30,328 bases of DNA from an uncultured Senegalimassilia sp. (GCF_902464545.1 NZ_CABQJR010000028.1:1-30328); one strand, 5' to 3'; numbered from the stretch's first letter, positions 22,216-30,286 are shown. The notes: a model not told the origin generated them from the sequence alone. Program-made: numbers and translations.

Positions 22216-25200
22216 ATGACCATCGGCGAATCGCCCGAACGCGCGCAAAACGCGGCGCAAGCTTGCGCGGATCTGCAAGCTACTGCGCCGGCAGGCGCGA
22301 AGACCGCATCGAAGGCGCATATGCGGTCGTTGATCCAGCGTGTTATCTCTGCCTTCTTGGCGGTTACGCTGGCCGTCTCTATGACGCCGTCGGCGGCGCT
22401 CGCCGAGGCGCAGGGCAGTGTTTCGCCCGTTGCTCAAAATGAAGCGCAGAAGGTTGATGTACTTGATGCTGGGCAAGTTGCGCCGGTGCCTGATTCTACG
22501 GAACAGGCAGAAGCTCCATCGTTGCCATCCGTTGCTCAGGGGCCCACAACCGAATCCGACGACAATGACGGGGCAAACGGCATTGTTTCCGATAGCGTTG
22601 TTTCGGATGCTGAAAAGGCCGACGATAACGTTGATGCGGCCATTACTGCTGACAACGATTTGCAGGAGGATGCCGATCAACCCGTTGATCAAGCACCCGA
22701 GCGGGATGCTTCCCCGGCAGCAACCGAGAAGGCCTCTAAAGAAGAGGCAGCTCCTCGAATCAGCGCAACTTGCTCCGTCATCGGCGTTGATGCTCAGGGC
22801 AATCGGCAAACCTGGGCTGCCGCGCAAGGCTTCTCCCTGGAAGAAGGTGCAACTGCGGCAACCTTGACCGAAGAGCTGTTCAAACGTACCGGTTTGAAGG
22901 CCGATTACAACCCCAATGGCAGCTGGGGTTGGGCTCTCAACACCATCGCCTCGCCGTTCGATAAGGGCCTCACGCTCGGGTATGACCAGAAGACCGGCAA
23001 ATATTGGCAGCTGTTCATCAACGGCAAGGCATCTTCGGTCGGCGCGGGCGGTTACGTCCTCGAAGAGGGCGACAGCATTCAATGGGCTTACAGCGCCTAT
23101 GGCGAATCGGCGCCTACGGATGCTCTTTCGGTGTCGTGCGAAGTCATCGGCCAAGACGCTAACGGAAACCAGCAGATTTGGGCGCAGCCGGCCACCATCG
23201 ATATGTCTGAGGGGTCCACTGCGGCCGATTTGACGCGCGCCCTGTTCAAGCAGGCGGGCTTGGTGGCCGACATCCAAGATACGGCATATGGCTTCTATCT
23301 CAGCACCATTACCTCGCCGTTCGATAAGGGCCTTACGCTTGGCTACGATTCCGCAACGTGGTCTTACTGGCAGCTGTTCGTAAACGGAAAATACGCGAAC
23401 GTCGGTGCCGATGGCTGCGTTCTTCATGCCGGCGACAAGGTCAGCTGGGTCTACGGCTCCAATGGCACCATGCCCGGGCAGATGAACGTCACGGTCGAGG
23501 TTATCGGTCAGGACAGCAACGGCAAGGCCGAACGCTGGGCGCAGCGTTCGCGCAACGAGCTGGCAACCGCATCCTTTGACGATATCTGCTTGAGCTTCTT
23601 CAAAGAGTGCGAGCTTGATTGTGAGCTATTCGAACAGGGTTCTGTTTGGGATCTCATTTCCATAACCTCGCCATCTGGCGTTACGCTCAAAGGTGGATGG
23701 AACTGCCTGATCAACGGGAAGGCCATCAACAGCGCAGCTGGGCTTACGCTCAAATCCGGCGACACCATTTCCTGGGTGCATGGAACGAACGTGCTTCCGA
23801 ACCTCGACGAGGTGACGGTCGACCCCTCCGCTCCGCGCCCGGATTGGAAGGCGGATTGGGCTGGCGACCAGTCCCGTCCCACCACAGCGGCAACCCCGAC
23901 CGACTATATGAAGTCGGACTGGACGCTCGACTACAAGCAATACTCCAGCGCGCAATACGCCAACGCCAGCGAGCCCGTCATCGTAAACGGTTTCGTGTAC
24001 CTTGCCGTAAACAACCGCTTGCTCAAGATCGATTCGTCTACGGGCGAAGTGGTCGCGCAGGCTAACCTCGTCTCCTCCATCGGCTACACCACGCGCCCCG
24101 TTTACGCTCAGGGCGTGATCATGGTCCCGCTTGACGGCGGTGCCGTGCAGGCTCTTACGGCCGACAACCTGACTACTGTGTGGGCCACCAACAAGCTCAG
24201 CGATTCGGCGCAGTCTAACTCCGCGATCACGGTCAACGGCAACTATGCGTATGTGGGCACGTGCGACGTGGATTTCGCCGCCGGTACCTACGACAATGGC
24301 TTCCTCACCTGCATCAATATCCTTACGGGTGCAGTGGTGTGGCAGCATAACAATGCCAACGAAGGATATTACTGGGGCGGTGCCGTGAATGTGGGTGGCT
24401 ACACGGTCGTGGCAACCAGCGCCGGCACCGTCGAGGCGCTGAGCGGTGCAGGTTCCGTTATCAGCACGGTTTCCCTTGGCGCGCTGGTGAACTCCTCGTG
24501 CGTGGCGTCGGCTGACGGCAAAACCCTGTACGTGATGACTCGCGACGGCAAGCTGCATGTGCTTGCAATCGACGAGCAAGGATCCCTCAAGGAAACCAAG
24601 GTCGTCGACCTGGGCCTTTCCGGATGCGCGAGCATGCCTACCGTCAGCGGCAGCACCATGTACGTCGGCGGCGAGGTGGAAAGCGGCGCCGCGGCGCTTG
24701 CGATCGTCGATCTGAAGAGCTTCGAGTCAACGCTCGTCACTCAAGCTGATGGTGCTCTGCTGCCTGGAGTCAAGGGGTATGGCGGAATCAAGGCGGCACC
24801 GCTAGTGTCCACGCAAAATGGCGAAACGTACGTGTACTTCACGGTGAACTATGGCGAATCCAGCGACTGGGTGAACTACACCTCGGGCGGCGGCGTGTAT
24901 CGCTATAAGGTCGGCGACACGCAGGCCACGTTGACGTACGATGCCAAGGGCTTCAACAACTATTGCGACTCCCCGGTCATCTGCGATGCCGAGGGCAACC
25001 TGTACTACATCAACGACTCCGGCACGCTGTTCAAGCTGGTCGGCGGCGGCGTGAAGCCTTCGCCCGCGCCTGATCCTGCTCCCGCGCCTCAGCCTGGCCC
25101 TGCACTGCAGCCTAATCCCAACCCAGATCCGGCTCCCGGTTCCGATCTCGGCACGCAGCCGACGGTTGCCGGGGTGGTCGCCCCTGGATCTTTGCCTGTC

Positions 25201-25470
25201 GCAGCGGGCGGTGCCGCGCAGCAGGCCGACAGCGTGTCGGCAAGCGCTTCTGCGCGTCAGGGGGTGTCCTCCTCCACGAGCGATAGCGGCACCACTGAAC
25301 AGCACGCCGCCATTGCCAACAGCTCCGATTCCTCCGACACCGCCGAAAGCGACAATGGTTCTCGCGGTCCCATTTGGCCTTACGTGGTCCTCGGCTTGGG
25401 CGTTGCGGGCGTCGTCGGTGCGGGTGTCTGGTGGCTGCTCGCCAAGCGCCGCCAGAACGGCATCAAGTAG
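22216..25470 (+). CDS. Surface protein with three DUF4430 domains and a beta-propeller
   Basis: Predicted exported, membrane-anchored protein of 1084 aa. A signal peptide lies at about residues 36-65 (hydrophobic ISAFLAVTLAVSM, cleavage near ALAEA), preceded by a 35-residue hydrophilic extension. An acidic linker follows (66-180), then three DUF4430 repeats (about 181-296, 303-416, 423-526). These show the pattern WQLFINGK / GDxIxW; this beta-grasp domain is related to the C-terminal cobalamin-binding domain of transcobalamin. A PQQ/BamB-like beta-propeller spans about 565-935, followed by a Pro-rich then Ser/Thr-rich stalk and a TM anchor (about 1053-1076) with KRRQNGIK inside. There is no LPXTG motif. 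The start at 22216 has GGAAGAGAGG upstream; an upstream in-frame extension lies inside the riboswitch. The B12 riboswitch supports a corrinoid-capture role; the propeller's ligand is unknown. Confidence 0.88.
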   Translation: MTIGESPERAQNAAQACADLQATAPAGAKTASKAHMRSLIQRVISAFLAVTLAVSMTPSAALAEAQGSVSPVAQNEAQKVDVLDAGQVAPVPDSTEQAEAPSLPSVAQGPTTESDDNDGANGIVSDSVVSDAEKADDNVDAAITADNDLQEDADQPVDQAPERDASPAATEKASKEEAAPRISATCSVIGVDAQGNRQTWAAAQGFSLEEGATAATLTEELFKRTGLKADYNPNGSWGWALNTIASPFDKGLTLGYDQKTGKYWQLFINGKASSVGAGGYVLEEGDSIQWAYSAYGESAPTDALSVSCEVIGQDANGNQQIWAQPATIDMSEGSTAADLTRALFKQAGLVADIQDTAYGFYLSTITSPFDKGLTLGYDSATWSYWQLFVNGKYANVGADGCVLHAGDKVSWVYGSNGTMPGQMNVTVEVIGQDSNGKAERWAQRSRNELATASFDDICLSFFKECELDCELFEQGSVWDLISITSPSGVTLKGGWNCLINGKAINSAAGLTLKSGDTISWVHGTNVLPNLDEVTVDPSAPRPDWKADWAGDQSRPTTAATPTDYMKSDWTLDYKQYSSAQYANASEPVIVNGFVYLAVNNRLLKIDSSTGEVVAQANLVSSIGYTTRPVYAQGVIMVPLDGGAVQALTADNLTTVWATNKLSDSAQSNSAITVNGNYAYVGTCDVDFAAGTYDNGFLTCINILTGAVVWQHNNANEGYYWGGAVNVGGYTVVATSAGTVEALSGAGSVISTVSLGALVNSSCVASADGKTLYVMTRDGKLHVLAIDEQGSLKETKVVDLGLSGCASMPTVSGSTMYVGGEVESGAAALAIVDLKSFESTLVTQADGALLPGVKGYGGIKAAPLVSTQNGETYVYFTVNYGESSDWVNYTSGGGVYRYKVGDTQATLTYDAKGFNNYCDSPVICDAEGNLYYINDSGTLFKLVGGGVKPSPAPDPAPAPQPGPALQPNPNPDPAPGSDLGTQPTVAGVVAPGSLPVAAGGAAQQADSVSASASARQGVSSSTSDSGTTEQHAAIANSSDSSDTAESDNGSRGPIWPYVVLGLGVAGVVGAGVWWLLAKRRQNGIK

Positions 25471-25479
25471 GAGGCAGCC

Positions 25480-26370
25480 ATGTCCGAGAACATCAACGAA
25501 GCTGCTCATGATGAAATGGCTGCGGCGGGCGATGCTGCCCGTCGCAGCTCGGCGGAAGCGGCGGCTTTGACTGCAGGTTCGACACCCACTGAGCAGCAGC
25601 TGCATTCAGGCCCTGCTTCCCGTCTCTCCCCGAAGGTCAAAGGCGGCATCATCGCGCTTTTGGCCGCATCGGTGCTGCTCGTTTCCGTGGGCGCTTTTGC
25701 CCTTACGGGCGGCTTCGGGGGGCAAGACGGATCGCCTGCGCAGTCGTCTGCTCAGGGAGAACAAGCTGCGGAGCAAGGTAGCGCAACGGCGACGAAGGTA
25801 ACCGCCGAGGTCAAGGTGGATGCCGAATCTGAATCCGAGATGCATTCGAAAGGGGAATCCAATTCTCCCGATCAGAACAGCGAATCAGATTCCTCCACTG
25901 GGCAAAACGCTGATTCGGATTCAGCCGCTAACGGCAACGGTGGCGTTACGTCCACGGATTCCGGCACCGTCGCAGGTGGCGGCTCCCAGCCTTCCGCCTT
26001 GCCGTCGAGCGATTCCGGATCGCAAGCTTCCGGCTCCGGAGGCCAGCAGTCTGCTGCGGCGAACATCGTCACGGTATCGGTGTCGGTTTCCAGCAGCGCC
26101 GTCGGCAACCTGGTTTCTGCCAGCGGATCGTACTCGTTCAATCCCGGCGCCACGCCCTACGACGCGCTGTGTGCCCTGGGCTTGTCGGTCAACGCACGCA
26201 GCACCGCGTACGGAACCTACGTTGCCGCAATCGGCGGGCTTGCCGAAAAGGAGCACGGCGGAACCTCCGGTTGGATGTACTCCGTCAACGGCAGCACGCC
26301 CATGACGGCGTGCACCAATTACGTGCTTTCCAATGGCGATGTGGTCGTCTGGTACTATGTAACCGGCTAG
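25480..26370 (+). CDS. N-terminally anchored DUF4430 protein
   Basis: A 296-aa predicted surface protein. It has a cytoplasmic N-terminus of about 54 residues, one TM helix (about 55-77, GGIIALLAASVLLVSVGAFAL) and a long Ser/Asp/Gly/Gln-rich spacer (about 80-195). The single C-terminal DUF4430 domain (about 197-296) has the typical GTSGWMYSVNG and NGDVVVWYY segments. It lacks a cleavage site, so it should remain anchored by its N-terminus, the opposite topology to its neighbour. The start has AGGAGG 6 nt upstream and lies 9 nt after the previous stop, so the two are co-translated from one mRNA. A terminator follows before ecfT. It is probably a second corrinoid-binding protein nearer the membrane; ligand binding is inferred. 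Confidence 0.85.
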   Translation: MSENINEAAHDEMAAAGDAARRSSAEAAALTAGSTPTEQQLHSGPASRLSPKVKGGIIALLAASVLLVSVGAFALTGGFGGQDGSPAQSSAQGEQAAEQGSATATKVTAEVKVDAESESEMHSKGESNSPDQNSESDSSTGQNADSDSAANGNGGVTSTDSGTVAGGGSQPSALPSSDSGSQASGSGGQQSAAANIVTVSVSVSSSAVGNLVSASGSYSFNPGATPYDALCALGLSVNARSTAYGTYVAAIGGLAEKEHGGTSGWMYSVNGSTPMTACTNYVLSNGDVVVWYYVTG

Positions 26371-26392
26371 GGAAGCCGTTGTTTGAGAATGC

Positions 26393-26418
26393 AAGGCCGG
26401 GGTGCGCCCCGGCCTTTT
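26393..26418 (+). terminator. Internal terminator between DUF4430 and ecfT genes
   Basis: A 10-bp stem (26393-26402 with 26407-26416), TGCG loop and TTTT end, 22 nt after the stop. A second bulged hairpin (about 26449-26472) follows. With no clear promoter before ecfT, it probably reduces rather than stops transcription into the transporter genes. Confidence 0.8.
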
Positions 26419-26498
26419 CCGTGAAGCTGAGACGACCGCTGCATGAACGCGCCCCCGGCACAGGGGGTGCGCCTCCTGTCTCTTCCGTGGAGCTGAGA
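26417..26498 (+). repeat. Duplicated ribosome-site segment with a short leader ORF
   Basis: TTCCGTGAAGCTGAGA (26417-26432) and TTCCGTGGAGCTGAGA (26483-26498) match at 15 of 16 bases. The second carries the likely ribosome site of ecfT. The first precedes a 17-codon ORF (ATG 26443, stop 26494-26496) that ends inside the second copy. The short ORF could be a translated leader, but there is no proof. Confidence 0.5.
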
Positions 26499-26506
26499 TA
26501 CCTTAT

Positions 26507-27373
26507 ATGACTTGCGTGTTCCATACTTATCACCCAATCGTCCCCTTTGCCTTCATCGCGTGCGCGCTAGCGCTGAGCATGGGATGCATGCATCCCGTCT
26601 ACGTGGCCTTGTCCCTTACGGGGGCGTTAGCGTGCTCTGCAGTGTGTCGCGGCAGGCGTGCAACCTTGCTTTCGCTGAGATGGGTCGTTCCCCTCTGCCT
26701 TATCGTGGCGGCGGCGAACCCGTTATTCGTAGCATCGGGCTCTACCGAGCTGTTCCGTATCGGGTCGCGAGCCGTATATGCCGAGGCGGTCATCTACGGC
26801 TTATGCTCGGGTGGCATGTTCGCCGCCGTGTTCCTGTGGTTCGCTTCCTATTCGGCTTGCCTGGATAGCCAACGCACTATGATGCTGTTCGGACGTCTGC
26901 TTCCCGTCGTCACTCTGATGGTGTCGCAGGTGTTGCGCCTGGTGCCCCAATTCGTTTCACGCGGGCGCGCGGTTTTGGCTGCGCAAAACGCTGCCAGCGC
27001 CGCGACGGCGCAAACCAAGTGCGAAAAAGCCGCAGCTCGTTTGCGTGTGGTGAACGTGCTCATGGGTTGGGGAATGGAGGATTCCCTTGAACGTAGCGAT
27101 GCCATGCGCGCCCGCGGCTATAATTGCGGCGCAAAACGCACGTCGTATCGCCGATTCCGTATCGGGCGAGCTGATGTCTGCGTGCTTGTGTGCTTGTTCT
27201 TCCTGGTTGCGGCTTCAGTGGCTTGCGCGGTGGTCGAATTATCGGGATATGCGTTCTATCCGACCATGAAAGCCATTGGTCCCTGGTGGCATTTTGTGCC
27301 GTATGTCCTGTTCATGCTGTTTCCGGTTGCCCTATCCGTCTTGGATTGGTGGCGTTGGAGGTCGTGTCGATGA
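26507..27373 (+). CDS. ecfT: ECF transporter transmembrane subunit EcfT (second module)
   Basis: Membrane coupling subunit of a second ECF transporter. The 288-aa protein has several hydrophobic helices, with two near the N-terminus and two at the C-terminus (VCVLVCLFFLVAASVACAVV and the WWHFVPYVLFMLFPVALSVL region). Cytoplasmic coupling motifs are FVSRGRAVL and SDAMRARGY, the family's Ala-Arg-Gly type. It is divergent in sequence from the EcfT at 11781-12581, so it is not a recent duplicate. The start at 26507 has GGAG 14 nt upstream, a little far. Its end overlaps the fused ATPase by 4 nt (ATGA). Position behind a B12 riboswitch and DUF4430 genes suggests a dedicated corrinoid transporter. 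Confidence 0.9.
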   Translation: MTCVFHTYHPIVPFAFIACALALSMGCMHPVYVALSLTGALACSAVCRGRRATLLSLRWVVPLCLIVAAANPLFVASGSTELFRIGSRAVYAEAVIYGLCSGGMFAAVFLWFASYSACLDSQRTMMLFGRLLPVVTLMVSQVLRLVPQFVSRGRAVLAAQNAASAATAQTKCEKAAARLRVVNVLMGWGMEDSLERSDAMRARGYNCGAKRTSYRRFRIGRADVCVLVCLFFLVAASVACAVVELSGYAFYPTMKAIGPWWHFVPYVLFMLFPVALSVLDWWRWRSCR

Positions 27374-29253
27374 ATCCTCAAAACCATTCTCTATTCGAAA
27401 ACAACGCCGCGGTAGGCGACGGCGGTGTATTTGCGGGAAGCTCTGCTGGTCGGGCCTGCGATTGCGCTGATGCCGATCTCGACGCCTGTGGCGCATTCGC
27501 GCAACGCTTTGCTTCTAGGGCCCATGCTCGCGCCGATGTTCGTACCGATGCCCGGTTATCGAAATCGCCCAATTCTGTCTCCGAATCATCGGATTCGCCA
27601 GTGAGCGATCAAACACCCGAACTCTCTGGATGTTCTTGCGAGACGGTGGTTTGCGATGATGCGTCGCGCATTCCCATTGGCGCTTCTCGTCCCTGCGCCG
27701 ATGCGACTATAGAATCTCCCGTTCCCGCAGTGCTGGTGCGCGGTTATTCGTTCGCCTATCCTCCCGAAGAAGGCGATTGCTGCGAATCGTCTGCGGTCTT
27801 GACTAACGTGAACCTTTGCGTCGAACAAGGGACGTTTTGCGTTCTTGTTGGAGCTACCGGTTCAGGAAAGACCACTCTTTTGCGCTCCCTCAAACCTGAA
27901 CTCGCCCCGGTTGGCGAATCATCGGGCGACATCTTCGTGCTCGGTTGTGCCTTGAAGCCGCATAAGGCCAGCTGCGCTGCAGACCATCCGGTCGATCAAC
28001 CCGTGGATTCCGCCGCAAGCTCGATAACCCCGTTGGAATCCGCCCAGCTCATCGGCTATGTCATGCAGGATCCCGTGGCACAAATAGTGTGCGATACCGT
28101 TTGGCACGAGTTGGCGTTCGGTCTGGAGAACCTGGGTGTCGAACCGGACCAGATGCGCCGGCGCATCGCCGAGGTCGCGCATTTCTTCGGCATCGAGCCG
28201 TGGATCAGGTCGAAAACCGAGGACCTCTCGGGAGGTCAGAAGCAGCTTGTCAACCTGGCTGCCGTGCTCGCGCTGCGCCCCAGGGTGCTGCTGCTTGATG
28301 AGCCGACCGCTCAGCTTGACCCCAACGCCGTCAAGCAGTTCCTGTTCATGCTTTCCCGTGTGAACCGCGAGCTCGGCATCACCGTGGTCATGGCCACGCA
28401 TTCGCCAGAGGATGTTCGGCAGTACGCGACCCAGCGCATCGACTTAAGCGCTCCTGGCCCGATTGGCACGTTCGAGCGCGCAAAAGCCGCGTTGTCTCCG
28501 TATTTCGACAGCCGATCCACTCAGCTCGCGGATGCTGACGCGGCGTTGACAGCCCGTGATGTGCATTTCCGCTTCGATCGCCATGCGTCTTGGGTCCTGC
28601 GCGGGGTGGAGTTTCGCGTTCGGCAGGGCAGCGTCCATGCGCTTGTGGGTGGCAACGGATGCGGCAAAACCACGCTTTTGCGTTGTCTTGCCGGTGTTCT
28701 GACGCCGCAACGTGGCCGCATCGACAATAAGCTAGCGGCATCTCAGGCATTGCTGCCGCAAGATCCCAAGGCGCTTCTAGTATGCGACTCTGTGCGCGAG
28801 GAGCTTATGGAATGGGCTTCGCGTTGCGATTACGACGAGCAAGCCGCGCATGTTATGGCGCAGCGTTTCGGCTTGTCCGACCAGCTGAAGCGCCATCCGT
28901 TCGACTTATCCGGCGGCCAGCAGCAAAAGCTCGCAATTGCCAAGCTATTGCTTGCGCAGCCTCGATTGCTGTTCCTTGATGAGCCTACAAAGGGTCTCGA
29001 TCCCGCATCGTCCGCCGATCTTTCGCGCATCGTGAAGGCGTTGGCGGCGGAGGGCAAAACCATTGTCTTGGTTACGCACGATCTGGACTTCGCGTTCGCC
29101 ACGGCCGATGAGGTCTCCATGCTCTTCGACGGAGAACTTGCCTGCACAGATCCTGTTCAGGACTTTTTCGAACACAACCTCATCTACCGTCCGAATTCCG
29201 AGTGCCGTTTCTTCGGGCAAATCACGGAAGATGGTGCAGCTCATGACGAATAG
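27370..29253 (+). CDS. ecfA: ECF transporter ATPase, two fused ABC domains, Cys-rich N-terminus (second module)
   Basis: Cytoplasmic ATPase of the second ECF transporter, 627 aa with two ABC domains. Domain 1: Walker A GATGSGKTT (161-169), signature LSGGQ (286-290), Walker B LLLDEP (307-312). Domain 2: Walker A GGNGCGKTT (427-435), signature LSGGQ (513-517), LFLDEP (534-539). Before domain 1 is an unusual extension of about 118 residues, rich in Ser, Asp and Cys (Cys30, 32, 40, 88, 90, 95, 109), with no family match that I can see. A further insert of about 30 residues sits in domain 1 (about 192-222). The start at 27370 overlaps the ecfT stop as ATGA; a longer in-frame extension lies wholly inside ecfT and is rejected. 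Codon use is less GC-biased in the extension than in the housekeeping genes. Confidence 0.92.
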   Translation: MNPQNHSLFENNAAVGDGGVFAGSSAGRACDCADADLDACGAFAQRFASRAHARADVRTDARLSKSPNSVSESSDSPVSDQTPELSGCSCETVVCDDASRIPIGASRPCADATIESPVPAVLVRGYSFAYPPEEGDCCESSAVLTNVNLCVEQGTFCVLVGATGSGKTTLLRSLKPELAPVGESSGDIFVLGCALKPHKASCAADHPVDQPVDSAASSITPLESAQLIGYVMQDPVAQIVCDTVWHELAFGLENLGVEPDQMRRRIAEVAHFFGIEPWIRSKTEDLSGGQKQLVNLAAVLALRPRVLLLDEPTAQLDPNAVKQFLFMLSRVNRELGITVVMATHSPEDVRQYATQRIDLSAPGPIGTFERAKAALSPYFDSRSTQLADADAALTARDVHFRFDRHASWVLRGVEFRVRQGSVHALVGGNGCGKTTLLRCLAGVLTPQRGRIDNKLAASQALLPQDPKALLVCDSVREELMEWASRCDYDEQAAHVMAQRFGLSDQLKRHPFDLSGGQQQKLAIAKLLLAQPRLLFLDEPTKGLDPASSADLSRIVKALAAEGKTIVLVTHDLDFAFATADEVSMLFDGELACTDPVQDFFEHNLIYRPNSECRFFGQITEDGAAHDE

Positions 29254-30202
29254 GGAACCAGGGGAGGCCGGGATCTTCGGGCAAAACCCTCAAAGCTCAC
29301 AACTCGGCGAGCAGCACTTTCCCGCTCGATGCGCTTCGCAAAACGCACCGAAAGTCGTAGAGCGAAACAGCTGCGACATGAAGGCGTCGGACGCCGCGAC
29401 TCAAAATCCGCCCGTTCGGCATAATCACAATCATCGCGCAAAAAGCCGAATCGCCTTGGAAGCGCTATCAATCTGCGCAACGCCTGCAATCCTGGTGGTA
29501 TGTACACTCACGAACGCCGACCAAACGGCGCTTCTGTCGCTGGTGGTCGTTCTCGCATCGCTCGGCGTGTTCTTTGCAACATACGAATCCTCGACACCGC
29601 GTCTACGCGACATCATGCCGACGGTGGTCCTAGCCGCGCTCGCCGCAGCAGGACGAATCCTGTTTGCTCCGATTCCGGATTTCAAGCCGGTAAGCGCCAT
29701 CGCTATCATAGCTGGAGTGGTGTTCGGCAGAAAAAGCGGGTTCATGGTGGGTGCATTGGCTGCACTGGCATCGAACTTTTTCTTCGGGCAAGGCCCATGG
29801 ACCCCATGGCAAATGTACGCATGGGGCCTTGTGGGCTACGGAGCGGGGCTTTTGACGGCAATCTCAGCAAAAGCCCCTAAAACCACCGACAACTCAAGGC
29901 TTGCCGAATGCGGGGAAGACCGCAGTTTGCGCAAACAGCCTTTGATTGAACAACATGTTGTAATCATCTATATATATGGATTCGTTTCCTGCCTCATATA
30001 CGGCTTCATCTTGAACGCATGGAGCATCCTCAGCTTCTATCACGCGCAAGCAAGTGGCCTCGCCGGAATCCTACTGGTATATGCAACCGCTCTGCCATTC
30101 GATGTGACCCATGGCGTGGCAACGGTAGTGTTTCTGGCGGCGTTATATGCTCCTTGGCGCCGCAAATTGAAACGAATCAAAAGCAAGTATGGAATGGAAT
30201 AG
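29243..30202 (+). CDS. ECF transporter S component, candidate cobalamin-specific
   Basis: Substrate-binding membrane subunit of 319 aa. A hydrophilic N-terminal region of about 70 residues, including a HNHNH cluster near residue 64, precedes about seven hydrophobic helices. Family-typical segments are AALAAAGRILFAPIPDFKPVSA, shortened here to GRILFAPIPDFKP, then FGRKSGFMVGALAALASNFFFGQGPW, shortened to GPWTPWQMYAWG, and LPFDVTHGVATVVF. These resemble S components that include the cobalamin transporter CbrT, which agrees with the B12 riboswitch and DUF4430 genes upstream. The start at 29243 lies inside the end of the ATPase gene (11-nt overlap), with GGAAG 12 nt upstream; Met46 (29378) is an alternative that would remove most of the extension but lacks a site. 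Substrate is inferred, not shown. Confidence 0.85.
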   Translation: MTNREPGEAGIFGQNPQSSQLGEQHFPARCASQNAPKVVERNSCDMKASDAATQNPPVRHNHNHRAKSRIALEALSICATPAILVVCTLTNADQTALLSLVVVLASLGVFFATYESSTPRLRDIMPTVVLAALAAAGRILFAPIPDFKPVSAIAIIAGVVFGRKSGFMVGALAALASNFFFGQGPWTPWQMYAWGLVGYGAGLLTAISAKAPKTTDNSRLAECGEDRSLRKQPLIEQHVVIIYIYGFVSCLIYGFILNAWSILSFYHAQASGLAGILLVYATALPFDVTHGVATVVFLAALYAPWRRKLKRIKSKYGME

Positions 30203-30225
30203 GGAAGCACTACCAAGCAAAACAC

Positions 30226-30286
30226 TACATATAGTATGTACGCAAAGAAGCACCAGCAAATATAGAAGCTAATGCCACATATTGTG
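30226..30286. promoter_or_regulatory. Two small AT-rich palindromes at the right edge
   Basis: TACATA-n3-TATGTA (30226-30240) and CACA-n3-TGTG (30276-30286) have centres 48 nt apart and share the core ACATAT. They lie in AT-rich non-coding DNA after the S-component gene and could be operators for a gene beyond the window. No regulator is identified. Confidence 0.25.

Noticed and set aside
22156..23427. Minus-strand frame of 423 codons opposite the surface-protein gene
   Set aside because: It lies opposite clearly coding DUF4430 repeats and the riboswitch, with no family resemblance.
26443..27373. Cobalt transporter (CbiMNQO) as the identity of the second ECF module
   Set aside because: The S component has no CbiM-like His-rich start and there is no CbiN, so a cobalamin or other vitamin substrate fits better.
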